This document shows positions 34,699 through 46,090 of a DNA stretch of 64,000 nt, one piece after another. The stretch comes from Larus michahellis (lineage: Eukaryota; Chordata; Aves; Charadriiformes; Laridae): the NCBI RefSeq assembly GCF_964199755.1, contig NC_133926.1:186001-250000 (forward strand), written 5' to 3'. How positions within the stretch are numbered: position 1 is the stretch's first letter; each line of letters begins with the position of its first letter. Position numbers and translations under genes: made by a program. The notes beneath the pieces were generated by a model. That model saw nothing but the letters and a program-made list of their open reading frames with translations, had not been told where the DNA came from and did no database searches.

Positions 34699-37600
34699 TC
34701 AGGCCTCCTTCTGTGGGGCCTTGTCCTGGGGCTGGAGGGGGATCTTCTCTTTTGGGTCATCCGTCTTCTTCCGCTTGGCCCTGGAGGGAGGAAGATGATG
34801 AGGAGGAGGGTCCATAGGGCATGGCAGGATGGGTCAGCCACTGGCAGGGTGGGAAGCAGCCCAGCCTGCACTGTGTCCGTCCATCTGTCCAGCCACTCAC
34901 ATCACTGGTTCGTCTGCCAACACACCCATCCACTTGTCCCTCAGCACATCAATCTGTCCCTCCGTCCAAAAGCCCTTCAGCTTTCAGTCCACCCAACCAT
35001 CCATCATCCATCCATCTGTCCATCATCCATCCATCCGTCCATCCATCATCCATCCATCCATCATCCAACCATCATCCATCCGTCCATCCGTCCATCCATC
35101 ATCCAACCATCCATCATCCATCCGTCATCCATCCATCCATCCATCCATCATCCAACCATCATCCATCCGTCATCCATCCATCCATCCATCATCCATCCGT
35201 CCATCCATCCATCTGTCATCCAACCATCCATCATCCATCCGTCGTCCATCCATCCAACCATCCATCATCCATCCGTCGTCCATCCATCCAACCATCCATC
35301 ATCCGTCCGTCATCCATCCATCCATCCATCATCCAACCATCCATCCTCCATCCATCTGTCCATCCATCCGTCCGCCTGCCCCTCCCTCCCTCCCGCATGC
35401 CCACCTGCTCTCCACCTCCTCAATGGTGTCGGGCAGTGGCCTGTTGACGGTCTCTGGGAGGAAGCCGGCCGCCACGGCTGCCACCACGGGGGCCACCCCA
35501 TAGACCGCAGGGGGCAAGAAGGGGTAGTATTCATCCATCATCTTCACCAGTGGCGCCACGATGCCACCCACTCGGGCCATGGTGCTGCCAAAGCCCAGCC
35601 CGGTCTGCCTGCCGGCACCGGGGGGGTCAACATGGAGCAGAGCCCACCCTGGGGGGTGTCACAGGTGGGTGACGGGGGACGTGCCCCGCTGTGGAGTCAT
35701 GGGGGCAGGGTTTTACCTGATGGGAGTGGGGTAGAGCTCGGTGGTGTAGAGGAAGACGCAGTTGAAGGAGGCGGAGAGGCAACCCTTGCCGATGACGGCC
35801 AGCGCCGTGCGCACCGTCTGCAGCTCTGGGGCAGAGAGAGGGACGGGGTGGACTCTGCGTTTGGGCAGGAGCCACCTCAGGGACAGGGCGATGGTGGGAA
35901 GGAGAAAGGAGGGAGGAGGTAGGGATGGAGAGCTGGCTAGCTAGAGAAGCAATTGGATGGATGGTTGGAGACGTGGATGGATCGGTTCTGAGATGGCGAG
36001 TCACCATCCTTGGTGATATTCAAAAGCCACCTGGACATAGTCTCGGGTGCCCAGCTCTAGGTGGCCCTGCTCAAGCAGGAGGGTTGGACCAGATGACCTC
36101 CAGAGGTCCCTTCCAACCTCAACCATACTGTGGGTAAGTGAGAGGTTGGATAGTTGATTGGTGGGATGGAGGGACGGAGAGACGAGAGCATGGATGGCGA
36201 GGTAGGGAGGTGCAGCACTCAATGGCTGGAGAAGGGAGGGATGGGTGAAGAGCAAAGCAGAGTTGTGTGGTGGACTGGTGGGGACATGGGTGGCTGGACA
36301 GAGCAGTGCAGAAGACCCCCATCGCTCCATCGCACCCACCTGTGGAGACAAAGATGTTGGCAATGATGACCAGCCCCGCCAAGAAGAGGGCCACCATGAG
36401 TGACACCCGCCGGCCAATGTAGCTCACGGAGACGGTCACCACCACTTTGGCCGGGAAGTCAACGGCGCCGAAAATCACCTGGATGAGGTAAATGCTGACA
36501 CCAAAGTTTTGCAGATCCATGGCCAGCCCGTAGTAGGAGAAACTGATGGAGAACCTGGAGCAGGGTGGAGAGGGGCACGGACTTTGAGGTGGCGTGACCT
36601 CCCTGGGATGTCACCATCGCGGGGGACCGGGCAGGGATGGCAGATGGAGGAGAAGGCGGCTGTGGTACGGTTGGACGGCTGGATCATCTGTCCAGCTGTC
36701 CCTCTTTCCATTCATCCACCTGTACATCTGACCAACTCTCCAACCGTCTGTCCGTCTACCCTTCCATCCTTCCACCCACCCACCCAGCCTTCCAGCCAAC
36801 CAGCCATCCCTCCCTCCTCCTCCTCCTCAGCCCCATCAGACTCCCCCAGCCCCGCCCCACCAGACGATGGAGAGGCAGAAGAAGATGTGGCGGATGACTG
36901 GGGTCCGGACCAGGTCGGAGATGGTGTAGGACGACTTCAGACCAGCCAACTCCTCCTTCATGTTGGACTTCAGGATCTGAGAGACGGAGAAATGCGAGAG
37001 GTGGGTGGGGGTCAGGGGTGGGAGACCAAGAGCCCCCTCACCAGGGGGCCACCCTACCTCTACCGTGATCTTCTCCCCTTCCTCCTTTCTCTTGTTAATC
37101 CTGGCCACTCGCTGCAGGACCTTCACGGCCCTCTCAGCCTTCCCTGAGAGCACCAGCCAACGGGCGGATTCAGCCAACCACCTGCAGTCAACGAGGGGGA
37201 AACTGAGGCACGAAGAGAGGCCCACGGGTCCCCATGGCGTTCCCCAAGGGATCCAAGCGTCCTACCAGGAGTAGAGGAGGAAGACGAAGAAGGGCAGGGA
37301 GACGGTGAGCTGGAGCCAGCGCCAGTGGGGGACAGCGTAGGCCACCCCAGCCAGCAGGATCTGGCCCAGGGTGTAGGCGAAGCCGGTGATGGCCACGGTG
37401 ATGGCGCGGTAGGGCGTGGGGATCCACTCCACCACTGCAAGGGACCATGGGGACGCGGCTGACTTGGTGTCCCAGCCCTCCGTGACCCTCCTTGGGAATG
37501 TGGCCTTCCCATCATGCCCAGACGTGTCCGCACCACATGGCCCCACCCACGGCCACGGTGATGTCCCCATCAGTGACCACTGGGGTGTCCCCAGTGGCAG

Positions 37601-39248
37601 CCACAGGGATGCCTCCATCTGTAGAGAGGGGGATGTCCCCACCCATGGCCATTGGGACATCCCCATCCGTGGCCATTGGGTCGTCCCCGTTCACAGCCAT
37701 GCCGATCGTCCGCCCCCAGAGCCACGTGGCCGTCCTCATCAGTGTCCCCAGACATGGTGACCGGGGACATCCACATCCATGGCCATGGCGATGTCGCTCT
37801 CCGTGGCCACGGTGATGTCCCCACGCACGGCCTTTGGGACATCCCCAACCATGGCCATTGGGTTGTCCCCATCCATGGCCATGCCGATTGTCCCCCGCCA
37901 TGTCCCTGTGGTCATCCTCATCCCTGTCCCCTCACCCAGGCAGGCGATGCTGAGGCCGAAGCCAGAGAGGGCCATGCCACCGGCGAAGCGGAAGACGCAG
38001 TAAGACGCGTAGTTGGGGGCGAAGGCCGTGCACGTCCCCATCACCCCCAGCTGCAGGTAGGACCACATCAACATGGCCTTGCGCCCGAACCTGCAATGGG
38101 GAAGCACTGGGTGCCACTGGGTGCCACGGGGTGATGGTCTGTCCAGCGCCCCATGGGGAAACTGAGGCACGGGGAGGGGTCTCTGCTGCTTTTACCTGTC
38201 TGAGAGGCCCCCCAGGACCAGGGCGCCCACCAGGACCCCCGCCATGTAGATGGACTGGGCCATCTGCCGGAGCTGCCGGTAGCTGCAGACGAGGTCCCAC
38301 TACAGGGACGAGGACGAGGTGAGGACGACCTGTCCTCTCCTTCCACCCATCAGTCCCTCCTCTTCTCTCCTGGCCGTCCATCCATCTGTCCCACCATCCC
38401 CATCCAGCTTCATCTCCATCCCCCCAACCCCGTAGGACTCCATCTCCTCCTCCCCATCTCCATACGGTTCCATCTCCACCCGTCTATCTCCGTGAGGCTC
38501 CATCCCTGTCCCCACCTCGGAGAAGTTGGTGGCCACGTGGATGCTATTGTCACCTTCCCACCCTCCATCCTCCATCCCTCCCCACCTCACCTCCCCCCAT
38601 CCCCATGCCCACCTCGGTGACGATAGTGGCCACGTAGATGCTGCGGTCGTAGTCCCAACCATCGTGGCAGGGCTCGGTGGGCCAGGGGCCGGTGCTGCGG
38701 TTGGCAGGGGACGAGGCCACGTAGCGCCGGCAGGACCCCAGGGTGGCATCAGGAGGCCCCAGGGTGCTATTGGACCACCCCAGGGTGGCGTTGGAGGACC
38801 CCAAGGTGGCATCAGGCTGGACATGGGTGCCATCAGGGGACCCCGGTGTGCCATCGCGTGTGATGTGGGTGGCACCGGGAATGTGGGTGCCATTGGGAGA
38901 CCCCAGGTTGCCATCGGGGGACCTCAGGGTGGCACGAGGGGACCCCAAGGTGCCATCAGGAGACTTCAGGATGGCGTTGGAGGACCTCGAGGTGCCATCA
39001 AAGGCTGCCCAAGTGCCATCACGGGTGGCTCCGGGTGGCCCTGGGGTGGCGCTGGGGACACTTGGGGTGGTAGCGGGACCGGGGGTGACACTGGGGACGC
39101 GGCAGCGGTGAGGGGGGACGGCAGCGGTGAAGTTCTGCAGCAGGTTGTGGCTGGCCATGAGCAGGATGGGCACCGCCAGCAGCGCTGTCTGCAGCACCTG
39201 GAAGCGTCCCAGCCCCCCGACCTGCTCCAGCACCGCCCCGAACGGCAT
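34699..39248 (-). CDS. SLC22 organic anion transporter C (OAT clade) with expanded extracellular loop, 637 aa
   Basis: Coding exons (transcript order): 39248-38613, 38299-38196, 38090-37936, 37434-37266, 37181-37058, 36976-36861, 36554-36340, 35825-35717, 35608-35405, 34780-34699; 1914 nt. Exons 2-9 match A and B in size and phase, but exon 1 is 636 nt rather than 366-378. The surplus (~88 codons) is a heptapeptide repeat (about residues 77-172) inside the first extracellular loop. Landmarks: [169 protein letters not shown], tail [17 protein letters not shown]. Predicted 12-TM organic anion exchanger. An AG acceptor one base before ATG suggests a non-coding first exon near 40775-40805. Confidence 0.92.
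34975..35390. repeat. (CATC)n-type array in intron 9 of transporter C
   Basis: Long CATCCATCCATC array with ATCCAACCATCCATCATCCG higher-order units; all reading frames are open, which is an artefact of the repeat. Confidence 0.95.
36004..36128 (+). mobile_element. CR1 LINE 3' end fragment
   Basis: Sequence GATATTCAAAAGCCACCTGG, then CTCTAGGTGGCCCTGCT, GGTTGGACCAGATGACCTCC, AGAGGTCCCTTCCAACCTCA and a CCATACTGTG end. This is the classic 3' terminal block of chicken-repeat-1 retrotransposons, 5'-truncated as usual. It lies in intron 7 of transporter C, inserted antisense to the gene. It is a strong marker that the genome is avian. Confidence 0.93.
37545..37925. repeat. ~30-bp minisatellite in intron 3 of transporter C
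   Basis: Units like CCATGGCCATTGGGTCGTCC and CCACGGTGATGTCCCCA, about 12 copies. Confidence 0.85.
38510..38553 (-). repeat. partial copy of transporter C exon 1 end and donor inside intron 1
   Basis: On the minus strand this reads AATAGCATCCACGTGGCCAC + CAACTTCTCCGAG|GTGGGG, parallel to the true exon end CGCAGCATCTACGTGGCCAC + TATCGTCACCGAG|GTGGGC (donor at 38613/38612). It encodes [11 protein letters not shown] against [11 protein letters not shown]. It looks like a short tandem duplication of the exon's 3' end with its splice donor, possibly a decoy donor or alternative exon. Confidence 0.75.
38733..39021 (-). repeat. coding 21-bp minisatellite (heptapeptide) in transporter C exon 1
   Basis: About 14 units of 7 codons: [42 protein letters not shown], (ATHITR, one residue short), [41 protein letters not shown]. 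Three N-glycosylation sequons (NGT, NAT, NST) fall inside the array. It keeps the frame and lies between conserved loop cysteines. Confidence 0.92.
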
Positions 39249-39249
39249 C

Positions 39250-40774
39250 CTGGGACACGGGGACACCGTCAGACACGGGGACATCGCAGGACACCAGGGC
39301 GTGGGGAGCATCATCACCCGTGGGGCCACCACCACCCGCTGGGATTCCGTCAACCACAGGGACACGGTCACCCATGGGAGCAGCGTTGGACACAGGGGAT
39401 GGGGAACACCGTCACCCATGGGGACACCGTCACTCATGGGGACACCAAGGTATGGGGAACACCATCACTCATGGGGACATCACCACCCTTGGGGACACCA
39501 CTGGACACCAGGGTATGGGGAACAACATCACTCATGGGGACATCACCACCCTCGGGGACACCCTCACCCCCTGGGACACCATCATAGGGGTCACTGCCAC
39601 CCACGGGGACGTGGGGAGGTGGGACGTGAGTGTTGCGTGGACACGGGTCATCCGCCAGCGGGAGTGTTGAGATGGGGACAGGGGACACGGGGATGGGGAC
39701 GAAGACATGGGGATGTGGGGCAAACACAGGGCTGTGGTGACACGGGTCAGACATGGGGAGGGGACATGGGGCAGGCGCAAGGACAGGGACGGCGGGGACA
39801 CAGCGGGGGGACACGGTGACCACCAGGGACACGGATCAGACAGGGACGGTGTCACCACTTGCGTCACAGGTCCCCAACCCCTCCCGATGTCCCCATCCCC
39901 TCCCAGCATGTCCCTGTTCCTGCCCCACCTCAGCCTGCTCCCTGGGGACCGGGACATCCGGCCAGCTGTGACTCCCGTGTCCCCAAGGTGAAGGGTCCCT
40001 TCTCTGATGTCCCCAGCACGTCCTGGTCCCGTGTCCCCTGGTCCCCACGTCCCTTCTCCAATGTCCCCATCCCCTCAATGGCCCAAACCTGTCCCCATGT
40101 GCCCTCTTCTGGCGTCCCCAATGTCCCCTGGTCCCCAGCCCCTACCTGAAGTTCCCAACTTGCCCCACTTCAGTGTCCCCACCCCATCCCAGGTCCCCTC
40201 CGCGATGTCCCCAACTTGTCCTCACGTGCAAGTCTAGCGTCCCCTCACATCCCCTCCCTGATGTCCCCACCCTGTCCCACTGTCCCCTCCACGATGTCTC
40301 CAACCCGTCTCAGCGTCCCCAACCCATCCCACTGGTCTCTTTCTGATGTCCCCAACCTCTCCCCCGTCCCCTCTGTGATGTCCCCAGCCTGTCCCAACGT
40401 CCCCAACCCATCCCGCATTCCCACCATGCCCCCTCAGCGTCCCCAACCCGTCGCACTGTCCCCCTTCTGATGTCCCCAACCCATCACGGGCCCCCTCCAT
40501 GATGTCCCCAACCCATCCCCACATCCCCACCGTGCCCCTCAGCGTCCTCACTGTCCCCCTCCATGATGTCCCCAACCCATCTCATGCCCCTCAGCGTCCC
40601 CAACCCGTCCCACTGTCCCCCTTCTGATGTCCCCAACCCATCACGGGCCCCCTCCATGGTGTCCCCCACCTGTCCCCATGTCCCCAACCCATCCCCACGT
40701 CCCCACCAAGCCCCTCAGCGTCCCCACCCTGTCCCACTGTGTCCCCGAGACGTCCCCGCACTCTCCGGCGGTAC
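39250..40774. repeat. minisatellites in the 5' UTR intron of transporter C
   Basis: 39260-39640: ~40-bp units with CACTCATGGGGACATCACCA. 39860-40760: ~25-30 bp units like GATGTCCCCAACCCGTCCCA, many copies. Donor AG|GTACCG (40775/40774) and acceptor CCCAG|GATG (39250/39249) bracket the region on the minus strand. Confidence 0.8.
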
Positions 40775-40871
40775 CTGGACTCCTCGGGGTGACGTCCCCG
40801 TCCCCGGGGTCCCCCCGGCCGCTGGCCCCGTTATATAAGGCGAAAAGCGGCTCTTTTGGTTAAAGTGTCAC
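40775..40871 (-). promoter_or_regulatory. promoter and short non-coding first exon of transporter C
   Basis: Minus-strand TTATATAA (plus 40831-40838) lies 19 bp downstream of an HNF1-like half site at 40858-40871 (plus GGTTAAAGTGTCAC, weaker than in A and B). Exon 1 would run from about 40805 to the donor at 40775 (TCCAG|GTACCG). Confidence 0.62.
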
Positions 40872-40984
40872 CGGGATTAGGCCGAGGGAGGGGGGAGGAG
40901 GCGGATTCCAGCGCCGCGGGCGCCCGGACGCCTGGGGCCACCCGACGCCTGGGTCCCCCCGCCCGCCGGCCCCACACACGCCCG

Positions 40985-42125
40985 AGGGGCCTATAGAGCC
41001 CCTATAGGGTAGGTCCCCCTATAGATCAACCCCCACCCGCTTAGGACACCCCCAGCCCGTGCCCCCTGCAGACCCTAGGGAAGCCCCATAGGGCCCCAGT
41101 GCTGCCTACAAGGGCCATATAGATCCCCAGGAGTCCCTATAGTGGGCCCTACAGATCCCCCAGGAGCCCCTATAGTGGCCCCTATAGCCCCCCCCAACGC
41201 TGCCCGTGGGACCCTGATGTCCCCGACCCCACCTCGCGCCCCCCCAAGGGCTCCGACAGGCCCCTGTGCACCCCTCATAGACACCTATAGATCCCTCTTG
41301 TGCTCCTATAGACCGCTACAGCCCCCTGTGGGCCCCCAGAACCCTCACGCCGACTCCTATAGATTCCTACAGCCCGCTCTATACCCCCTGCAGCCCCCAT
41401 ATGCCCCTTTAAACACCCCATTGCCCCCCCCCGCCCCCGAGCCCTTGTAGCCCTCTCTAGATCCCTACAGCCCCCTATAGGTTCATTATGGGTTTCTATA
41501 GACTCCTGTAAACATTCTATAAGCTCCTATAGGCCCTGTAAGCCTCCCTATGGCTCCTATAGCCCCCTGTACCCCCCCCGGCTCCTATAGGTCTCTATAA
41601 CCCACCTATGAGCTCCTATAGATTCTCTACAGGCTCCTATAAACTCCTCCATGGGCTCCTTTAAGTGCCTACAACCCTCCCCCCCCGCCCCCAACAGACT
41701 CCTATAAATCTTATAAATCCTCTTGGGTTCTCCTACAGATCTCTATAGGCCCCTACAAACTTCTCTATGGGTTCCTTTAAGTGCCTATAACCCCCCTAAT
41801 AAACTCCTATAGATCCTATAAATCCTCCTGGGGGGGGTCTTATAGCTTTCTATAATCCCCTAAAGGCTCCTATAAACTCCTCGATGGGCTCCTTTAAGCG
41901 TCTATAACCCCCCCCACAATGGACTCCTATAGATCCTATAAATCCTCCCGGCAGCTCCTATAGGTCTCTCTAGGCCCCTATAAGCTTCTACAGGCCCCTA
42001 TAAACCCCTTTAAGTGCCTACAACCCCCCCCCCCAAAGGGACTCATACTATAGATCCTGCCGGGGGGTCCTATAGGTCTTCCTAATCCCCTATAGATCCC
42101 TGAAGGCCCCTATAGGCCGCTCCCG
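40985..42125. repeat. CTCCTATAGATCC-type array between transporter C and DRAP1
   Basis: About 1.1 kb of degenerate units built on CCTATAG (CTCCTATAGATCCTATAAAT, GGCTCCTATAAACTCCTC). Dozens of TATAG motifs. No coding potential seen. It separates the two minus-strand genes. Confidence 0.88.
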
Positions 42126-42324
42126 CAGGGTCTCTGCTGCCCTCCAATGGTCGAGAAGGGACCCAGGTGTCCGGGGTGGGGGGGGGGACACGGGACCCCC
42201 CCCCCAGGTCTCCAGGGGTCCCCCGGCATCTGCATGACCCCTAACCCCCCCCTCCCCCCCCCCCCCCATAGGGGACCCCAGGCGTTCGGGGCAGGGGGGG
42301 ACCCGGGCGTACGGAAACGGGAAC

Positions 42325-42330
42325 TTTATT
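42325..42330 (-). terminator. candidate DRAP1 poly(A) signal
   Basis: TTTATT on plus (AATAAA on minus) about 405 bp past the DRAP1 stop. Confidence 0.65.
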
Positions 42331-42735
42331 GAGCCGATACAAAACCTCCCGACTCGTTAAAAGCCACCAAAGGGCCCCAAAATCAGCCTCTTCCCCCCAC
42401 CCCCCCCCACCCCACCCCCCCCCCAAAAAAAAGGGACCCAGGCATCCAGGAGGGGGCGGGGCCAAGGCATTCGGGCTGAGCTCCCCCCCCCGCCCAGAAC
42501 AGACACAACTCATCACACTGGTGTCCTCAGGCCAGCAGGGCCGGGGGGGGGACACACAACACTCCCAGTGCTCCCAGTACCGCTCCCAGCCCCCGACTGG
42601 TCCGAGGCCCACGCTCCCAGTGAGACCACACCGGGAGGTGGTACCCGGCCCCGAAACGGGTTGAAATCCTGGATAAACAGGCAAAAAAACAGGCGTGGGG
42701 GGTGGTGGTGGGGGGGGGGTGGGGGGAGGTGGGTG

Positions 42736-45700
42736 CTAAGAGTCGTAGTCTTCCTCTTCCTCCTCCTCCTCGCGGGCGCGGGGGGGGCCAGGGGCTGGGG
42801 GGAGCCCCCCCGGGAGCCCCCCCGGGAGCGCAGGGGGTCCCAGCGGCGCAAAGGGCACCCCGGGGCTGCGGAAGAGGGGTCAGCGGACACGAGCGTCCGG
42901 GGAGGGGGGGGAGAAGCCCCCCCCCCCCCCCCCCCCCCCCCTTTAAAAACCTACGTTTTGGGGTGTTCTCCCTGCCCTCCCCCGCCCCGAAAAGGGACAC
43001 ACTTGTATGGGCGCACCTCCCTCCCCCCCCCGCCCCCCCAAAAAGGGACCCAGGTGTCCGGGGGGGGGGGGCTATACCCACCCTTCCCCCCTCTAAAGAC
43101 ACATTTTTTTGGTGCTCTCCCCCCACCCCCACCCCAAAGGGACCCAGATGTTTGGGTGCACATCCCCCCCCCCCCCCCCCCCCACAAAAATAAAGGGACC
43201 CAGGCGTCCGTTGGGCTGGTACCTGGCAAAGTTGAGGGGGGGTCGGGCCGGGGGGGGCTGCGGCGTCTCCTCCTCCCCGTCGCTGTCACTGTCCTCAGAG
43301 TCCTCCTGGGGGGGGGAGACACAACAAGGAGGGGGAACAATGACAGCGAAGGGACCCAGGTTACCCCCGCACCCATCCCCAGGGGACCCAGGCGTCTGGG
43401 TGCCCCCCCCTCCCCCCCCCAAGCCCCCCATGGACCCCCCCCTCTCCCCCACAATGGCCACAGGCATCCCCCACCTCCAGGGGGGCCCCTCCCCACCCCC
43501 CCCAGGGACCCAGGTGTCCCGGCACCCTCCACCCCCCCAGCCCAGAGGACCCCCCCCCTCCAGCCCCAGGGGACCCAGGCATCCAGGCACCCCCCCCACC
43601 TCCAAGGGAACCCCCCAAACCCCCCATGGACCCCTCCGACCTTCAAGAGCCCCAGATATCCAGGGCCAAACCAAAGGACCCTGGTGTCCAGGCATCCCCC
43701 CACCCCCCAAAAGGGACCCCCCCCCACCCCCAAAGGGCACCCAGGCATCTGGGTGCTGCCCCCCTCCCCCCCAGCTACCTCCTGCTCCGAGTCCGTCCCC
43801 GACTGTTTGGGGTCCTTCCCCTTCGCCCCGGGACCCCCATTCTTCCGTCCAGCGCCCGGGCGGCGACCCCTGCAACAGACCCCCCCCCCGGCCCCCCCGC
43901 TTTGTCAGGGGACCCAGGCGTCTGGGGGACACCCCCCACCCCCCCGACATCCCTATAGCACCCACCAGGTGCTGGGGGGACCCGGGCGTTTGGGGAGGGG
44001 ACCCCAGAATTGGGGGACACCTGGGCATCTGGCAGGGGGGACCCAGGTGTTTGTGGGGGGGCTCCCACCTCATTCCTGGAGAACCCCAGTATCCGGGGAC
44101 ACCCCCCCAGCTCCGTTCCCGTAGGACGCAGGCATCCAGGGGATACCCCCCCCTATCCCTGCGGCACCCACGTTGGGACCCAAGGTGCTGGGGGGGACCC
44201 AGGCGCTCAGGGAGGGACCCCCAGCATTTGGGGGGGGACCCCGGCAGCCGGAGGCGAGGGGGGGGACGGGGACACCCAGACGTCACAGGGGGGGTCACCC
44301 AGGCGTCCATCCCACCTTCGGGGTCCCCGCTCGCCCTCGCCGTGGGGCTCCTCGCCCTCCCCCTGCATGTCGGGCACGGCGGCCACCAGGTCCTTCAGGA
44401 AGTCGAACTGCTGCTCCAGCTCGATGCACTGCTTCCTGCAGGGGGCGGGGGGGGCTCAGCAAGCCACGCCCACGGGCCACACCCACCCACAAGCCCCACC
44501 CCACCCCTGGCACCCACTTCTGTCACAAGTCTTTGGGTGGAGGAAGCGGGGAAACTGAGGCAGGGAGTGCAAAGGGGACGCAGGTGTCTGGGGAACCCTT
44601 CCCAAGAGGGACCCACACCCCCAGGGGACCCTTTTGCACCCCCCCACCCCCCCAAAGACGACCCAAGGGTCTGGGGGACTCTTCCCCACCCCTACAGGAG
44701 ACCCAGGCGTCTGGGGGACCCAGGTGTCCCAGGGAACCCTCCCTCACCACCCCCCCAGGGGGACCCAGGCGTGCGGTGGGACCCTTCCCCACCTTCCCCG
44801 AGGGGGACCCAGGCGTCTGGGGGGGACCCTTTTGCATCCCCCCCCCCCCAAAAGGGGACCCAGGCACCTGGGGTGGGGGGTTACTCACAGGTGGGAGGTG
44901 GTCATGGTCTTGGCGTTCCGGGACTGGGTGACGTGACAGGCCTTTCGCAGCAGTGACTCCAGGAAAAGCTCCAGCGCCCGGGCTGAGCCGCTAAGGACCC
45001 CCACGGACCCAGGCGTCTGGGTGCCGCCCCCCCCGACCCCTGCCCTCCCTGGGACCCCCAGGGAACCCAGGCATCCGGGGCAGCCCGACACCCCCCCCAA
45101 GCCCCCTGCTCCATGGGACGCAGAGCTGCCTAATGGCCAGAGGGGACCCAGGGGACCAGGGAAGGACACAAGTGTCTGGCGTGGGGGGGACCCAGGTGTT
45201 TGAGATCTGGGGATCCCGGGGGAACCCAGGCTGCCGGGGGGGGGAGGGGGGACCCTGAGGAGACCCAGGTGTCTGGGGCCGGGGTTGGGGGCGGGGGGGG
45301 GGGGGGGGCAGTCCTGGGGGGCCCGGGGCGTCCGGGAGGATACAGATGATGACGGGGACGGCAGCTGCCACCTTCCCGATCTCCTCGTCCGTTTGCATGA
45401 TCTTCTTGATCCGCGCCTACAGAGAAAGAAGGGAAACTGAGGCACGGCCACGCTCCCCCCTGCAGGCCACGCCCATCACACGAACCCCACCCCGAATCTG
45501 AGCGCCCCCCCCCCCTCTCCCCGCCTCCATCTTCCCACCTGGGCCAGGAAAGGAGGGAGGGGGGATACACACCCTGCCCCGCCCCGGACACGCCCACTCA
45601 ACGAAGCCCCACCCCACACAAATCCACGCCTTGCCAAGCCACGCCCACCGCCCTAGACCACGCCCCCTGTCAGCCTCTCCCCTGGGCCTAGAAAGAGCCC

Positions 45701-46090
45701 CGCCCCCACCAGCAGCCAATCCCCTTCAAGCTGCGCCCCCGCCACCCCCCACCCCCCCCCCCCGGTGTGGCCACACAGCCCCCCCCGGCGGGGCCCAGAC
45801 AGGAGGGCGGGGAATGAGGCCCCGCCCCTGCACAGGCTCCGCCCACTCCAAACCACGCCCCCTCTCCGAGGCCACGTCCCTGCGCGAGCGATACCCCCCG
45901 AGCCCCCTCCGCCTCCACCGCAACGAGGCCCCGCCCACCCCAAGCCACGCCCCTCCACAACATCACGCCCCCCACTCCCCCGTTGCCATGGTGATGCCAG
46001 CCTTCCCCCCCCCCCCCCCCAATCCCGGCCCCGGCCCTCTCCGCTGACCGGCGGGAACCGCGCGTTGTATTTCTTCTTCTTGCTCGGCAT
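42736..46090 (-). CDS. DRAP1: DRAP1 (NC2 alpha), histone-fold corepressor subunit of TFIID/TBP
   Basis: Coding exons (transcript order): 46090-46049, 45416-45344, 44982-44889, 44435-44316, 43869-43779, 43305-43223, 42865-42736; 633 nt, 210 aa (human 205). Start [14 protein letters not shown], then an H2A-like histone fold: [73 protein letters not shown]. The C-terminal part is lineage-variable: basic GRRPGAGRK, acidic [19 protein letters not shown], proline/glycine repeat [15 protein letters not shown], and a fully conserved EEDYDS end. DRAP1 pairs with DR1 (NC2 beta) to clamp TBP on DNA and block TFIIA/TFIIB entry. All introns GT-AG; intronic G-rich minisatellites at 42900-44870. Intact. Confidence 0.96.
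42880..44870. repeat. GGGACCCAGGCGTCTGGGG minisatellites and poly-C runs in DRAP1 introns
   Basis: Repeated CCCAGGCGTCTGGGGGGACC-type units in several DRAP1 introns, plus a ~30-base C run at about 42911-42941 and another C run near 43165-43183. Homopolymer lengths may be unreliable. Confidence 0.85.

Noticed and set aside
34531-35922. Open frame of 463 codons on the plus strand
   Set aside because: Driven by the (CATC)n array, where all frames are open; antisense to exons 8-10 of transporter C.
38510-38553. A bona fide extra exon of transporter C
   Set aside because: No convincing branch/polypyrimidine tract and acceptor upstream on the minus strand; treated as a duplicated exon end instead.
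43109-44956. Open frame of 615 codons on the plus strand, antisense to DRAP1
   Set aside because: Made of CCCC/GGGACCC repeat and antisense exon sequence; true DRAP1 exons with proper splice sites are on the other strand.
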